A DNA stretch of 64,000 bases. Source: Dinoroseobacter sp. Its GTDB lineage: Bacteria > Pseudomonadota > Alphaproteobacteria > Rhodobacterales > Rhodobacteraceae. A model generated the notes under the pieces. That model had not been told where the DNA came from, ran no database searches, and saw nothing but the letters and a program-made list of their open reading frames with translations. Location: positions 1 to 64,000 of the forward strand of contig JASJAW010000043.1 of assembly GCA_030066795.1 (NCBI GenBank), written 5' to 3'. Positions within the stretch are counted from its first letter, which is position 1. Every line of letters starts with the position of its first letter. The translations under genes and the position numbers were made by a program. This document shows, piece after piece, positions 18,306 to 27,746 of the stretch.

Positions 18306-19189
18306 CCCTTGTCGATGGCCTCCAGCACCGCTTCACCCAAGCCTGCGGGGCTTTCGGCAACCACGATGCCAGCGGATTTCATCGCCTCAATCTTGTCATC
18401 GGCACCGCCTTTGCCACCCGCGACGATGGCGCCAGCGTGACCCATGCGGCGGCCCGGGGGGGCGGTGCGGCCTGCAATGAAGCCAGCGGTCGGCTTCCAG
18501 CGGCCTTTCTTCTTCTCGTCGGCGAGGAATTGTGCAGCTTCTTCCTCGGCGGAGCCCCCGATTTCGCCGATCATGATGATGGACTCGGTCTCGTCGTCCG
18601 CCAGGAACCATTCCAGTACGTCCAGATGTTCTGTGCCCTTGATCGGGTCGCCGCCAATGCCCACGCATGTGGACTGGCCCAGGCCTGCCGCAGTCGTTTG
18701 TGCCACGGCCTCATAGGTGAGCGTGCCGGACCGTGAGACAACGCCAACCGAGCCGCGCTTGTGGATATGGCCCGGCATGATGCCGATCTTGCAGGCATCC
18801 GGTGTAATCACCCCGGGGCAGTTGGGCCCGATGAGGCGGCTTGCTGAGCCTTCAAGCGCGCGCTTGACCTTCATCATATCGAGGACCGGAATGCCTTCAG
18901 TGATGCAGACGATCACTTCCATTTCGGCATCAATCGCTTCGAGGATCGAGTCCGCAGCGAAAGGGGGCGGGACATAGATCACGCTTGCATTCGCCTCCGT
19001 GACTGCTTTGGCCTCGTGCACTGAGTTGAACACGGGCAAGCCCAGATGTTCCATCCCGCCTTTGCCGGGCGTTACGCCGCCAACCATCTTGGTGCCATAG
19101 GCGATCGCCTGTTCAGAGTGGAACGTGCCCTGCGAGCCTGTGAAGCCCTGGCAGATTACTTTGGTGTTTTCGTCAATAAGAACTGCCAT
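18302..19189 (-). CDS. sucD: Succinyl-CoA synthetase alpha subunit
   Basis: With SucC converts succinyl-CoA, ADP (or GDP) and phosphate to succinate, CoA and ATP. 295 aa, usual length. CoA-binding Rossmann part with [20 protein letters not shown] near residue 15, IGPNCPGVI in the middle, and the phospho-histidine loop [15 protein letters not shown] around residue 250. It follows sucC with a 4-nt gap and is coupled to the first DUF805 gene by a stop/start overlap. Confidence 0.96.
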   Translation of the reverse strand: MAVLIDENTKVICQGFTGSQGTFHSEQAIAYGTKMVGGVTPGKGGMEHLGLPVFNSVHEAKAVTEANASVIYVPPPFAADSILEAIDAEMEVIVCITEGIPVLDMMKVKRALEGSASRLIGPNCPGVITPDACKIGIMPGHIHKRGSVGVVSRSGTLTYEAVAQTTAAGLGQSTCVGIGGDPIKGTEHLDVLEWFLADDETESIIMIGEIGGSAEEEAAQFLADEKKKGRWKPTAGFIAGRTAPPGRRMGHAGAIVAGGKGGADDKIEAMKSAGIVVAESPAGLGEAVLEAIDKG

Positions 19190-19193
19190 CGTC

Positions 19194-20387
19194 TTAGCCC
19201 TTCACCGCTTTCACAATTTTCTCTGCACCGTCCTTGAGGTTTTCAGCGGCGATGACATTCAGACCGGAGGTGTTGATGATTTCCTTGCCTTGCTCAACAT
19301 TCGTGCCTTCGAGGCGCACCACCAGCGGAACCTCAAGCCCCACTTCCTTGACTGCGGCGACCACGCCCTCGGCGATCACGTCGCAACGCATAATGCCGCC
19401 GAAGATGTTGACGAGAATGCCTTTAACGTTCGGGTCGGAGGTGATGATTTTAAACGCCTCGGTGACCTTCTCTTTGGTTGCGCCGCCACCCACGTCGAGG
19501 AAGTTGGCAGGCTCAGAGCCGTAGAGCTTGATGATATCCATCGTCGCCATGGCGAGGCCCGCGCCGTTCACCATGCATCCGATCTCTCCATCCAGCGCGA
19601 TGTAGTTCAGATCGTATTTGGACGCTTCGAGTTCCTTTGGGTCTTCCTCGGTTTCGTCACGCAACTCGCCGATGTCCGGATGGCGGTAGACCGCGTTGCC
19701 GTCAAAACCCATCTTCGCGTCGAGGCATTTCAGATCGCCGCCATCCGTGACGATCAGTGGGTTGATTTCGAGCATCTCCATGTCTTTCTCGACAAAGAGC
19801 TTATAGAGCGTGCCCATCAGCTTCACGCACTGCTTCACCTGCGCGCCCTGAAGGCCAAGCATGAATGCGATGCGGCGGCCGTGATAGGGTTGGTAGCCGG
19901 TCACGGGGTCCACAGCGAAGGACAGGATTTTTTCAGGCGTTTCTGCAGCGACCTCTTCAATATCCATGCCGCCTTCGGTCGAACACACGAACGAGATCCG
20001 GCTGGATTGACGATCTACGAGCAGCGCAAGATACATCTCGGTCTCGATACCCGATCCGTCTTCGATGTAGATGCGGTTGACCTGCTTGCCGACCGGGCCG
20101 GTCTGATGCGTGACCAGAGTACGGCCGAGCATCTTCTTGGCTTCCTCTGCGGCTTCTTCCACCGACTTGGCGAGGCGCACACCGCCCTTTTCGCCCGCGT
20201 CGGTCTCTTTGAACGAGCCCTTGCCGCGACCGCCGGCATGAATCTGTGCTTTGACGACCCAAAGCGGCCCATCAAGCTCACCCGCCGCGGTCTTCGCGTC
20301 TTCGGCCTTCAGTACGATGCGACCGTCAGAAACCGGCGCGCCGTAGCTGCGGAGGAGGGCTTTCGCCTGGTACTCATGAATGTTCAT
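19194..20387 (-). CDS. sucC: Succinyl-CoA synthetase beta subunit
   Basis: ATP-grasp subunit of succinyl-CoA synthetase, 397 aa. The N-terminus [20 protein letters not shown] is diagnostic; [14 protein letters not shown] is the nucleotide-binding lysine loop, and the C-terminal [17 protein letters not shown] binds phosphate at the subunit interface. ATG 20387 was chosen by homology; the open frame runs upstream to 20489 without support. First gene of sucC-sucD-DUF805-DUF805. Its promoter region contains two 10-bp palindromes that also occur before sdhC. Confidence 0.96.
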   Translation of the reverse strand: MNIHEYQAKALLRSYGAPVSDGRIVLKAEDAKTAAGELDGPLWVVKAQIHAGGRGKGSFKETDAGEKGGVRLAKSVEEAAEEAKKMLGRTLVTHQTGPVGKQVNRIYIEDGSGIETEMYLALLVDRQSSRISFVCSTEGGMDIEEVAAETPEKILSFAVDPVTGYQPYHGRRIAFMLGLQGAQVKQCVKLMGTLYKLFVEKDMEMLEINPLIVTDGGDLKCLDAKMGFDGNAVYRHPDIGELRDETEEDPKELEASKYDLNYIALDGEIGCMVNGAGLAMATMDIIKLYGSEPANFLDVGGGATKEKVTEAFKIITSDPNVKGILVNIFGGIMRCDVIAEGVVAAVKEVGLEVPLVVRLEGTNVEQGKEIINTSGLNVIAAENLKDGAEKIVKAVKG

Positions 20388-20640
20388 GAAACTGTCCCGT
20401 GCTGCTGTTGTTTGGCTCGGTCTTGCATACCGATGTGTGCAGGCAAAACGCCAATTCGCCGCATGTGGGGATTTCGGGGAATTTTTCAACTTTTGTGATC
20501 ACACGCCTAAAAACTGTGATCACAAATTTTCTGTGCGTCTACGGTTGGGCGCTGGATTCTAGCGAATCGCTTTGGTGCTTTAGGAGCTAAACCCCATGAA
20601 AACCTAAAGGTTCGCTCATGATAGTCGGACTGTAAAACGC
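20388..20640 (-). promoter_or_regulatory. sucC promoter region
   Basis: This non-coding region, AT-richer than its surroundings, lies between the sucC start and the mdh terminator. Apart from the paired palindromes at 20494-20524 I see no gene or further repeat in it. No convincing -35/-10 pair could be assigned by eye. Confidence 0.6.
20494..20524. promoter_or_regulatory. Paired TGTGATCACA operators upstream of sucC
   Basis: Two identical perfect palindromes TGTGATCACA at 20494-20503 and 20515-20524, centres 21 bp apart, two helical turns, on the same face of the DNA. They lie 107-137 nt upstream of the sucC start codon. The same arrangement occurs before sdhC, so a common regulator of TCA-cycle operons is likely. 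Confidence 0.65.
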
Positions 20641-20664
20641 CCGCCACTTTGGTCGTAGAAACGA

Positions 20665-20690
20665 AAACGGGCGCCCGAAAGCGCCCGTTT
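20665..20690 (-). terminator. Terminator of mdh
   Basis: Perfect 10-bp stem AAACGGGCGC / GCGCCCGTTT with a 6-nt loop; on the minus strand the stem ends in TTTT. It lies 20 nt beyond the mdh stop codon and separates mdh from sucC. Confidence 0.85.
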
Positions 20691-20709
20691 AGCACAAAAT
20701 TGGTCCGGC

Positions 20710-21798
<1,089 letters not shown>

Positions 21799-21925
21799 TC
21801 ATTGATAATAATTGGAATAAACTGGTGCGTGCGGTATCGTCGCAAGCGTCTTTTTCTGGTGTGCCACGGCATACCATGGTCGGTTTCGAACGGATCGGCC
21901 TGCCGTAGAGACCGAATCCGTTGGC

Positions 21926-21955
21926 TCTAAAAGAGGCCGGTTAAAACCGGCCTGC
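21926..21955 (-). terminator. Terminator of the exported 105-aa protein gene
   Basis: AGGCCGGTT-TTAA-type hairpin: AGGCCGGTT (21934-21942) pairs with AACCGGCCT (21945-21953); on the minus strand it is followed by CTTTTAG. It lies just after the stop codon at 21961. The rest of the mdh upstream region (21673-21925) shows no gene. Confidence 0.75.
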
Positions 21956-21960
21956 AAAGG

Positions 21961-22278
21961 CTAAACGTCGTCCCCGGGCGCGACCTTGGGAGCGCCTGAG
22001 ATTCCTTCAAAGGCCTGGCCGGAGGCAATCAGACACGTCTGCCCATCTGGCATGGTCATGGTAATGCTCCAGGAACCTGTTTCCTCTGAAGCGTACACCT
22101 CCATCATGCCGTTATTGGCCCCAAGGCCCATGCTGCGCACGGTCTCGCCGTAGGTGTTGTTCAATCGTTGGACAACTTTCTCACGATCCGCGCAGGGCTG
22201 CATCTGGGCAGCGGCGGTCGTAGAAAGAAGTGCGCCTGTAAGTAGTGCGACTGAGAACTGCCCGATCCGGGTTTTCAT
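21961..22278 (-). CDS. Small exported protein of unknown function
   Basis: 105 aa with a signal peptide (SVALLTGALLSTTAAAQ, cleavage near residue 24). Two cysteines remain in the mature protein (PCADRE, QTCLIAS) and could form a disulfide. The mature part reads like a short helix followed by strands (WSITMTMPDGQTCLIASGQAF). I do not recognise the family. It has its own terminator and is divergent from mcl2, 302 nt away. Confidence 0.65.
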   Translation of the reverse strand: MKTRIGQFSVALLTGALLSTTAAAQMQPCADREKVVQRLNNTYGETVRSMGLGANNGMMEVYASEETGSWSITMTMPDGQTCLIASGQAFEGISGAPKVAPGDDV

Positions 22279-22500
22279 GGTCTGTCCCTTTCGTTCAGCG
22301 CGGGGGATGCTCGCGCTGCTGTCATGGTTTGCGCCATGCCGGACTGCCCTCGACCTACACCCGATAGATGCGGTTATTGTTCCCTCTCAAGCCCGACGAT
22401 GTGATCTATCGTGCGACCAGTATACCTCAGAACCCCTTAACCCACCGCGCGGTGATTTCGCCGCTGCGGCAATTAGGTCCTAATGTTGACCTTTTTGCCA

Positions 22501-22550
22501 TTCTGCGCTGCAGAAGAAACTTTCTTGCAAATTTTTTGTGCATAAGGTTT
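22501..22550 (+). promoter_or_regulatory. mcl2 upstream dyad and TTGCAA box
   Basis: TTCTGC-GCT-GCAGAA (22501-22515) is a perfect 6-3-6 inverted repeat, 66 nt before the mcl2 start. TTGCAA at 22525-22530 follows, inside ACTTTCTTGCAAATTTTTTG. A nearly identical dyad and TTGCAA also precede ccr. The rest of the 302-nt gap (22279-22500) shows nothing I can name. Confidence 0.5.
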
Positions 22551-22580
22551 TTTTCGCCAAATTTCGACGTGGAGAGAATC

Positions 22581-23456
22581 ATGGACCATCGCGCGCGGCC
22601 GTATCGTTCCGTCCTTTACATCCCGGGCTCGAAGGAAAGGGCGTTGCACAAGGCGCAAACTCTGCCCGTTGACGCGATTATTTTCGATCTCGAAGATGCC
22701 GTTGCGATCGAAGAAAAAGCCAATGCCCGGACCCTGCTGGCCGAAACGCTGGCCACCGCAGACTACGGCGCACGGGCCAAGATCGTTCGGATCAATGGCT
22801 TCGACACCGAGTGGGGCGCCGCCGATCTCGACGTGATCTCGGCCGCCAAGCCCGAAGCCATTCTCATTCCCAAGGTCAACAAGGCCGCAGATGTGGAAGC
22901 GCTGGCCAAAAAGCTCGACGCAAGGGCCGAGACAGCCGACACAACCATCTGGACCATGATGGAAACACCGCTTGGGATGCTGAACGCGCAAGAGATTGCG
23001 GCGGCGCCACGCATGGCCGGGTTTATCATGGGGACCAACGATCTGGCGAAAGAACTGGATTGCCGCTACCGCCCGGACCGCCTGCCGATGCTGACGGGTC
23101 TCTCGCTCTGCCTGCTGGCGGCGCGGGCACATGGGCTCGTCGCAGTCGATGGGGTTTATAATGCTTTCAAGGATGACGACGGGCTCCGCGCTGAATGCAC
23201 GCAAGGCCGCGACATGGGCTTTGACGGCAAAACCCTGATCCATCCCGCGCAGGTTGCCATTGCCAACGAAGCCTTCGCGCCGACAGAGGCCGAACTGGAC
23301 CTCTCCCGCCGCCAGATCGCCGCGTTTGAAGAAGCCGAGGCCGCAGGGCAGGGGGTTGCCGTGGTCGACGGCAAGATTGTCGAGAACCTCCATGTTGCGA
23401 CAGCGCGGCAAATTCTGGCAAAAGCGGAAGCGATCCAGGCCATCGCTGCGGAGTAA
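22581..23456 (+). CDS. mcl2: (3S)-malyl-CoA thioesterase, CitE-like
   Basis: Last step of the EMC pathway: hydrolyses (3S)-malyl-CoA to malate and CoA. 291 aa, HpcH/HpaI aldolase / CitE superfamily. Recognised by RPYRSVLYIPGSKERALHKA, the Mg-binding IIFDLEDAV, the later METPLGMLNAQEIA and GTNDLAKEL. The length and these N-terminal residues fit the Mcl2 thioesterase better than the ~318-aa Mcl1 lyase. GGAGAGA precedes ATG 22581; an in-frame extension to 22368 is unlikely. It starts an operon with nnrU-like, DUF1737 and mch genes, and Mch makes the precursor of its substrate. Confidence 0.82.
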   Translation: MDHRARPYRSVLYIPGSKERALHKAQTLPVDAIIFDLEDAVAIEEKANARTLLAETLATADYGARAKIVRINGFDTEWGAADLDVISAAKPEAILIPKVNKAADVEALAKKLDARAETADTTIWTMMETPLGMLNAQEIAAAPRMAGFIMGTNDLAKELDCRYRPDRLPMLTGLSLCLLAARAHGLVAVDGVYNAFKDDDGLRAECTQGRDMGFDGKTLIHPAQVAIANEAFAPTEAELDLSRRQIAAFEEAEAAGQGVAVVDGKIVENLHVATARQILAKAEAIQAIAAE

Positions 23457-23459
23457 GCC

Positions 23460-24014
23460 ATGTATTTCACCCTTCTCGCCCTCGGTGTCGCCCTCTGGGC
23501 CGGCGCGCATTTCTTCAAACGGCTTGCGCCCGAAGCCCGCGCGTCTATGGGCGACAAGGGCAAGGGGCTGGTTACGGTCGGGGTGTTGCTCGGCATCGTC
23601 CTGATGGTGATCGGCTATCGCGGGGCGGAGTTTATCCCGATCTGGTCGCCGCCAGCCTTCCTGACGCATGTAAACAACACGCTCATGGTCTTTGCGTTCT
23701 GGTTGTTCGCGGCCAGTGGCGCGAAGGTCTGGCCGGCGCAGAAGATCCGTCACCCGCAGCTGACCGCCATCAAAACCTTTGCTCTGGCACATCTGCTCGT
23801 GAATGGCGATCTCGCCTCTATTGTGCTCTTTGGAGGCCTGCTCGCCTGGTCCGTTGTCTCCGTGATCCTGATCAACAAGGCTGAACCTGACTGGACGCCG
23901 CCGGAAGCCGCGCCGAAAAAGAAGCTGGTGACCGCCGCGGTCATCACGATCGTTTTCTTCTTTGTGGTTACCTTCATCCACAACTGGCTGGGCGTCTGGC
24001 CCTTCCCCGCATAA
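23460..24014 (+). CDS. NnrU-family membrane protein
   Basis: 184 aa inner-membrane protein with about five hydrophobic segments. The N-terminal YFTLLALGVALWAGAHFFKRL and the RHPQLTAIKTFALAHLLVNGDLAS stretch are typical of NnrU, a family first described beside denitrification genes but widespread in non-denitrifiers. It starts 3 nt after mcl2, so it is co-transcribed with the EMC genes; a direct role in the pathway is not known. The function is unassigned. Confidence 0.8.
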   Translation: MYFTLLALGVALWAGAHFFKRLAPEARASMGDKGKGLVTVGVLLGIVLMVIGYRGAEFIPIWSPPAFLTHVNNTLMVFAFWLFAASGAKVWPAQKIRHPQLTAIKTFALAHLLVNGDLASIVLFGGLLAWSVVSVILINKAEPDWTPPEAAPKKKLVTAAVITIVFFFVVTFIHNWLGVWPFPA

Positions 24015-24026
24015 GGCCCATCCGAC

Positions 24027-24230
24027 ATGAAGCTCTACCGGTTCCTGTCCGAGGACGACACCTCGGCCTTTTGCCACAAGGTGTCCGAGGCGCTGTCCAA
24101 AGGGTGGGAGCTGCAGGGCGATCCGACATATGCCTTTGATGCGAAACGCGGCGTGATGCGCTGTGGGCAGGCGGTGACCAAAGAGGTGCCCGGCACGTAT
24201 TCCCCCGACCTCAAACTAGGAGAGCAGTGA
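24027..24230 (+). CDS. DUF1737 small protein
   Basis: 67 aa soluble protein with the DUF1737 pattern MKLYRFLSEDDTSAFCHKVSEALSKGWELQG and a CGQAVTKE segment. Members are short cytosolic proteins without a known activity. It lies 12 nt after the NnrU-like gene and its stop overlaps the mch start (TGATG), so it is translationally coupled to mch. Confidence 0.8.
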   Translation: MKLYRFLSEDDTSAFCHKVSEALSKGWELQGDPTYAFDAKRGVMRCGQAVTKEVPGTYSPDLKLGEQ

Positions 24231-25261
24231 TGGCCAAAACCAATCCGGGCCGTTTTTTCGAAGACTACGCGGTCGGGCAGGTTCTGAACCACGCCGTGCC
24301 GCGGACGGTCTCGGGTGGGGAACGGGCGCTCTATCATGCGCTGTATCCAGCACGCCACGCGCTTTATTCTTCCGACGAATTTGCCCGGGCAAGCGGCCTT
24401 CCCGCTGCGCCGCTCGACGATCTGGCAGCCTTCCACGTGGTCTTCGGAAAGACGGTTCCGGACGTATCCCTGAACGCGGTTGCCAATCTGGGCTACGCCG
24501 AAGGCCGCTTCCTCAAACCTGTCTATCCCGGCGATACGCTGCGCTCGGTCTCCGAGGTGATCGGCCTGAAGCAGAACTCCAACGGGAAGTCCGGTGTTGT
24601 CTATGTCCGCACGCAGGGCCTCAACCAGCGCGAGGACGTCGTCCTGGAATATGTGCGCTGGGTCATGGTCCGCAAACGTGATCTGGCAGCGCCCGCGCCA
24701 GAGACTGTCATTCCGGACCTGGCCAAAACGGTGGATGCCAGCGATTTGGCCCTCCCCGAGGGCCTCGACTTTTCGAACTACGATTTCACGCTTGCAGGCG
24801 AACCGCATCGCTGGGGCGACTATCAGGTGGGCGAGGTGATCGACCATGTCGACGGGGTGACGATCGAAGAAGCCGAGCATATGCAGGCCACCCGTCTGTG
24901 GCAGAACACCGCGAAGGTACATTTCGACGCGACATTCCGGCCAGACGGACAGCGGTTGATCTACGGAGGTCACGTGATCTCCATGGCCCGCACGCTCAGT
25001 TTCAACGGGCTCGCCAACGCACAGATGATCGTCGGGCTCAATGCGGGCGCCCATGCGAATCCCTGTTTCTCAGGCGATACGGCCAAGGCATGGACCGAAG
25101 TGCTCGACAAAGCCGAAACACCCGCACCCGGTGTCGGGGCTATCCGCCTGCGCCTCGTTGCGACGAAAGACGGATCTGTCGGGCAACTGAAAGGCGAAGA
25201 CGGAAAATATCTGCCCGGCGTCCTGCTCGATCTCGACTACTGGGCATTGATGCCGGTCTGA
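24230..25261 (+). CDS. mch: Mesaconyl-CoA hydratase
   Basis: Interconverts mesaconyl-CoA and beta-methylmalyl-CoA in the EMC pathway. 343 aa, two MaoC-like hotdog domains in tandem (about 15-155 and 185-330). The first holds FFEDYAVGQVLNHAVPRTVS, the second the hydratase-like WGDYQVGEVIDHVDG and LIYGGHVISMARTLSFNGL. The length equals that of the characterised Rhodobacter enzyme. I chose ATG 24230 over the GTG one codon earlier. Operon with mcl2, which acts two steps later. Confidence 0.87.
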   Translation: MAKTNPGRFFEDYAVGQVLNHAVPRTVSGGERALYHALYPARHALYSSDEFARASGLPAAPLDDLAAFHVVFGKTVPDVSLNAVANLGYAEGRFLKPVYPGDTLRSVSEVIGLKQNSNGKSGVVYVRTQGLNQREDVVLEYVRWVMVRKRDLAAPAPETVIPDLAKTVDASDLALPEGLDFSNYDFTLAGEPHRWGDYQVGEVIDHVDGVTIEEAEHMQATRLWQNTAKVHFDATFRPDGQRLIYGGHVISMARTLSFNGLANAQMIVGLNAGAHANPCFSGDTAKAWTEVLDKAETPAPGVGAIRLRLVATKDGSVGQLKGEDGKYLPGVLLDLDYWALMPV

Positions 25262-25265
25262 TCTG

Positions 25266-26159
25266 TCACGGCAGCGATGGAAGCTGCATCAGGTAGGCGG
25301 CAATCGCCTCCCGATCCTCAGCGGTCAACTTCTGCATATTGGTTATTACGGACGCCATATGACCGCCCGCGCTATCGAAATCCGGCGTGAACCCGGTTTC
25401 GAGGTAATAGGCGATATCTCCCCGCGTCCACCGTAGCGTACCGGGCGTGATATTTGGAATGCGTCCGGTGCCGGTCGGGTTCGGCGCGCCGGCCATCCAC
25501 ACGTCCTTTTCGAGCCGCCCCATGAAATCGCGCGGGGTGTGGCACTCGGCGCAATGCGCCAACGCCTCCGCCAGATACCGGCCGCGTTCAACCTCCGGTG
25601 TCCCCTTTGGACCCTGAAAGCGCGGGTCGCCATTAACGCGCTTCCACAGTCCCAAGCCAGGACGGAACGTATAGGGAAACTTCAACTCGTGTACACCATT
25701 CTCGGCCTTGGAGGCGGGCAAGGTGGTCATATACGCAAACAGGTCGGCGACGTCCGTATCCGTCATCAGCGCATAGGACGTATAGGGGAACGCCGGGTAG
25801 TAGTGCTCGCCGCGCGGCGATACGCCCAGCGTGACCGCATCGGCAAACATTTCCAGGTTCCAACGCCCGATACCCGCATCGGGATCGGTCGAAATATTGG
25901 GCACGACAAAAGTACCGAAGGGCGTCTCAAGACGCTGTCCTCCGGTCAGGACGAGCGCATCTTCGCCTTCGGCGCCGGGCGCCTTGTGGCAAGATGCGCA
26001 ACCTGCGGCCCAGAATACGGCCTCTCCGGCGACGGGATCGCCGCCGATGTCGTTAAATCTTCCCGGCTCCTGAGGCGCTGGACGCATCAATTGCCATGTA
26101 AAAAGAGCTGCCGCCGCAAAGAAGATCACGGCGACGACCAATTTGTTTCCTGCGTGCAT
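25266..26159 (-). CDS. Membrane-anchored diheme cytochrome c
   Basis: 297 aa with an N-terminal membrane anchor or uncleaved signal (VVAVIFFAAAALFTWQLM) and two class-I cytochrome c domains. The haem-binding motifs are CASCH at about residue 54 and CAECH at about residue 208. The repeated VPNISTDPDAGIGRW and IPNITPGTLRW segments are typical of the cytochrome subunit of membrane alcohol/aldehyde dehydrogenases and of related electron carriers. No such dehydrogenase is next to it. Convergent with mch; probably expressed independently of cytochrome c' downstream of its start. Confidence 0.85.
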   Translation of the reverse strand: MHAGNKLVVAVIFFAAAALFTWQLMRPAPQEPGRFNDIGGDPVAGEAVFWAAGCASCHKAPGAEGEDALVLTGGQRLETPFGTFVVPNISTDPDAGIGRWNLEMFADAVTLGVSPRGEHYYPAFPYTSYALMTDTDVADLFAYMTTLPASKAENGVHELKFPYTFRPGLGLWKRVNGDPRFQGPKGTPEVERGRYLAEALAHCAECHTPRDFMGRLEKDVWMAGAPNPTGTGRIPNITPGTLRWTRGDIAYYLETGFTPDFDSAGGHMASVITNMQKLTAEDREAIAAYLMQLPSLP

Positions 26160-26211
26160 TCACAGCCTACTCATAAATACTTTCACGCGCGCTTTCTGAC
26201 ATTCTCACGTG

Positions 26212-26688
26212 TCAATTTCGAGGCGCGCGATAGGTATCATGGCAGTCTTTACATGTTCCGCCCAACGGGCCAAGAGCCGGGCCAATTCCCTCCGCACCTG
26301 AGCCAACTGCCGCCGGTAGTCCCTCAGCGGCGGTGCCCACAGCGGCCCATTTTGATGCAAAATCACTGAAATTGTCCCAGATTTCGGGTTTGGCGCGCGT
26401 GTCGTCGATACTCATTTCGTCTGAGCCTTCCGGCCAGAGTGGCATTTGATTGATGGCCGCAATTGCCACAATGTTCTCCGCTGCCGCCTGCGCCAGTGCG
26501 GCATCATAGTCGACATTTCCGCGGGCCATGCCCCCCAGAACGCCAACATTGAGCGCAAGCAGATTGAACTGGCCTTTTCTGGCCTTCAGCTGGTTTTCAT
26601 AATCATCTTGAGCGAAGGCGGACCCGGCGGTCAGGCTGATGGCGAGGATCGTTGCAGTGCCAACCAATTTGGCGTTGAGCAAAAACAT
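26212..26688 (-). CDS. Cytochrome c' (class II cytochrome c)
   Basis: 158 aa with a signal peptide ending at about residue 26 (GSAFAQDD). Four-helix-bundle type: the haem motif CKDCH is near the C-terminus, as in class II cytochromes, and the N-terminal RKGQFNLLALNVGVLGGMARG is typical. In this family the haem often binds NO or CO and is thought to protect against nitrosative stress. Same strand as the diheme cytochrome 53 nt downstream. Divergent from sdhC. Confidence 0.87.
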   Translation of the reverse strand: MFLLNAKLVGTATILAISLTAGSAFAQDDYENQLKARKGQFNLLALNVGVLGGMARGNVDYDAALAQAAAENIVAIAAINQMPLWPEGSDEMSIDDTRAKPEIWDNFSDFASKWAAVGTAAEGLPAAVGSGAEGIGPALGPLGGTCKDCHDTYRAPRN

Positions 26689-26796
26689 GAGGTACTCCCT
26701 GGCTGTCTAATGGACCAGAACTTAGCGCAGAAACGAGCTTCCTCGACTTCAATTCTTTGAGGGGAGTTCCATCGCTATTTATCGAAACTTGGGAAT

Positions 26797-26827
26797 TGTG
26801 ATCACGGCTGAGCTTTGCGTGATCACA
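26797..26827. promoter_or_regulatory. Paired TGTGATCAC operators upstream of sdhC
   Basis: TGTGATCACG at 26797-26806 and CGTGATCACA at 26818-26827, with centres 21 bp apart, exactly as before sucC. The outer flanks are mirror images (TTGTGATCACG / CGTGATCACAA). They lie about 131-162 nt upstream of the sdhC start and also upstream of the divergent cytochrome c' gene. Confidence 0.65.
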
Positions 26828-26958
26828 AACGAGAGAAATACGCCCGGTTGCGCCAAATAACCGCGCCGTATTCGGGCAAGCTGTCGGTGACTCCAAGCAT
26901 TTTCAACGATAAATCATGTCCAACGACCCCGTCCAAGGACTTTTAAAGAGGTGCCGGA

Positions 26959-27342
26959 ATGGCCGATGTGAACCGGGGGGACCGCCCCCTCTCGCCGCAT
27001 ATTATGATTTATCGACCGCAGATGACGTCGATCTCGTCAATCATGGTGCGGATAACCGGGCTGGCCGTATTGACCTTGTCGGTTTTGGTCGTGTGGTGGC
27101 TGATCGCCGCCGCGACGTCCGAGGCCGCCTTTACTTCTATTGATGGCTTTTTGCGGAGTTGGTTCGGGGATCTCATCTTGCTCGGAGCCACTTGGGCGCT
27201 CTGGTATCACACCATGGGCCGGCTGCGGCACGTCATCTGGGATTTCGGCTATTGCCTCGACGTTGAAACGTCCGAGCGGATGGGCCTTGGCATGTTTATT
27301 GGCGCTACCGTTTTGACAATTCTGACCGTGCTGGTGCTCTGA
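26959..27342 (+). CDS. sdhC: Succinate dehydrogenase cytochrome b556 subunit
   Basis: Membrane anchor of respiratory complex II, 127 aa, three transmembrane helices. The N-terminal NRGDRPLSPHIMIYRPQMTS with the conserved Ser/His quinone-site region and the later HTMGRLRHVIWD, which contains the haem b ligand His, are diagnostic. AAAGAGG precedes ATG 26959. First gene of sdhCDAB; a paired TGTGATCAC operator lies in its upstream region. Confidence 0.94.
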   Translation: MADVNRGDRPLSPHIMIYRPQMTSISSIMVRITGLAVLTLSVLVVWWLIAAATSEAAFTSIDGFLRSWFGDLILLGATWALWYHTMGRLRHVIWDFGYCLDVETSERMGLGMFIGATVLTILTVLVL

Positions 27343-27354
27343 GGGGGAACGATC

Positions 27355-27726
27355 ATGCGATATCTTACTGACCGCAAACGCGCCATTGGTCTGGGCTCGG
27401 GTAGCTCCGGCACAGAGCATCACTGGCAATTCATGGCCCGGTCGATCCTCATGGGTCTTCTGGTGCCCCTGTTCATCGTGACATTCGGCCTCGGCCTCGG
27501 CGGCACCTATGAAGAGGTCCTGGCCTACTTCAGCCGTCCGCTCCCGGCGATCATCATGGCGCTGGCGCTGATCGTCGGCCTCATGCAGCTTCAGGCGGAA
27601 GCGCAAGAAGCAATCGAAGATTATGTGCATGGCGTCGCAGGCAAGTTGACCCTGATTGCTTGCAAGGCATTTTGTTACACGCTGATGGCTGTAGGGCTCT
27701 TTGCCCTCATCAAGCTCGCCCTTTGA
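27355..27726 (+). CDS. sdhD: Succinate dehydrogenase membrane anchor subunit
   Basis: Second membrane anchor of complex II, 123 aa, three hydrophobic helices. The pattern [23 protein letters not shown] at the N-terminus and [17 protein letters not shown] before the last helix are those of alphaproteobacterial SdhD, including the haem-region His. It begins 12 nt after sdhC. Confidence 0.93.
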   Translation: MRYLTDRKRAIGLGSGSSGTEHHWQFMARSILMGLLVPLFIVTFGLGLGGTYEEVLAYFSRPLPAIIMALALIVGLMQLQAEAQEAIEDYVHGVAGKLTLIACKAFCYTLMAVGLFALIKLAL

Positions 27727-27746
27727 CGGACTGGAGAAATCTGAAC

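Noticed and set aside
22473..24077. Minus-strand frame of 534 codons opposite mcl2 and the NnrU-like gene
   Set aside because: No family motifs and it spans several genuine genes with ribosome-binding sites on the plus strand.
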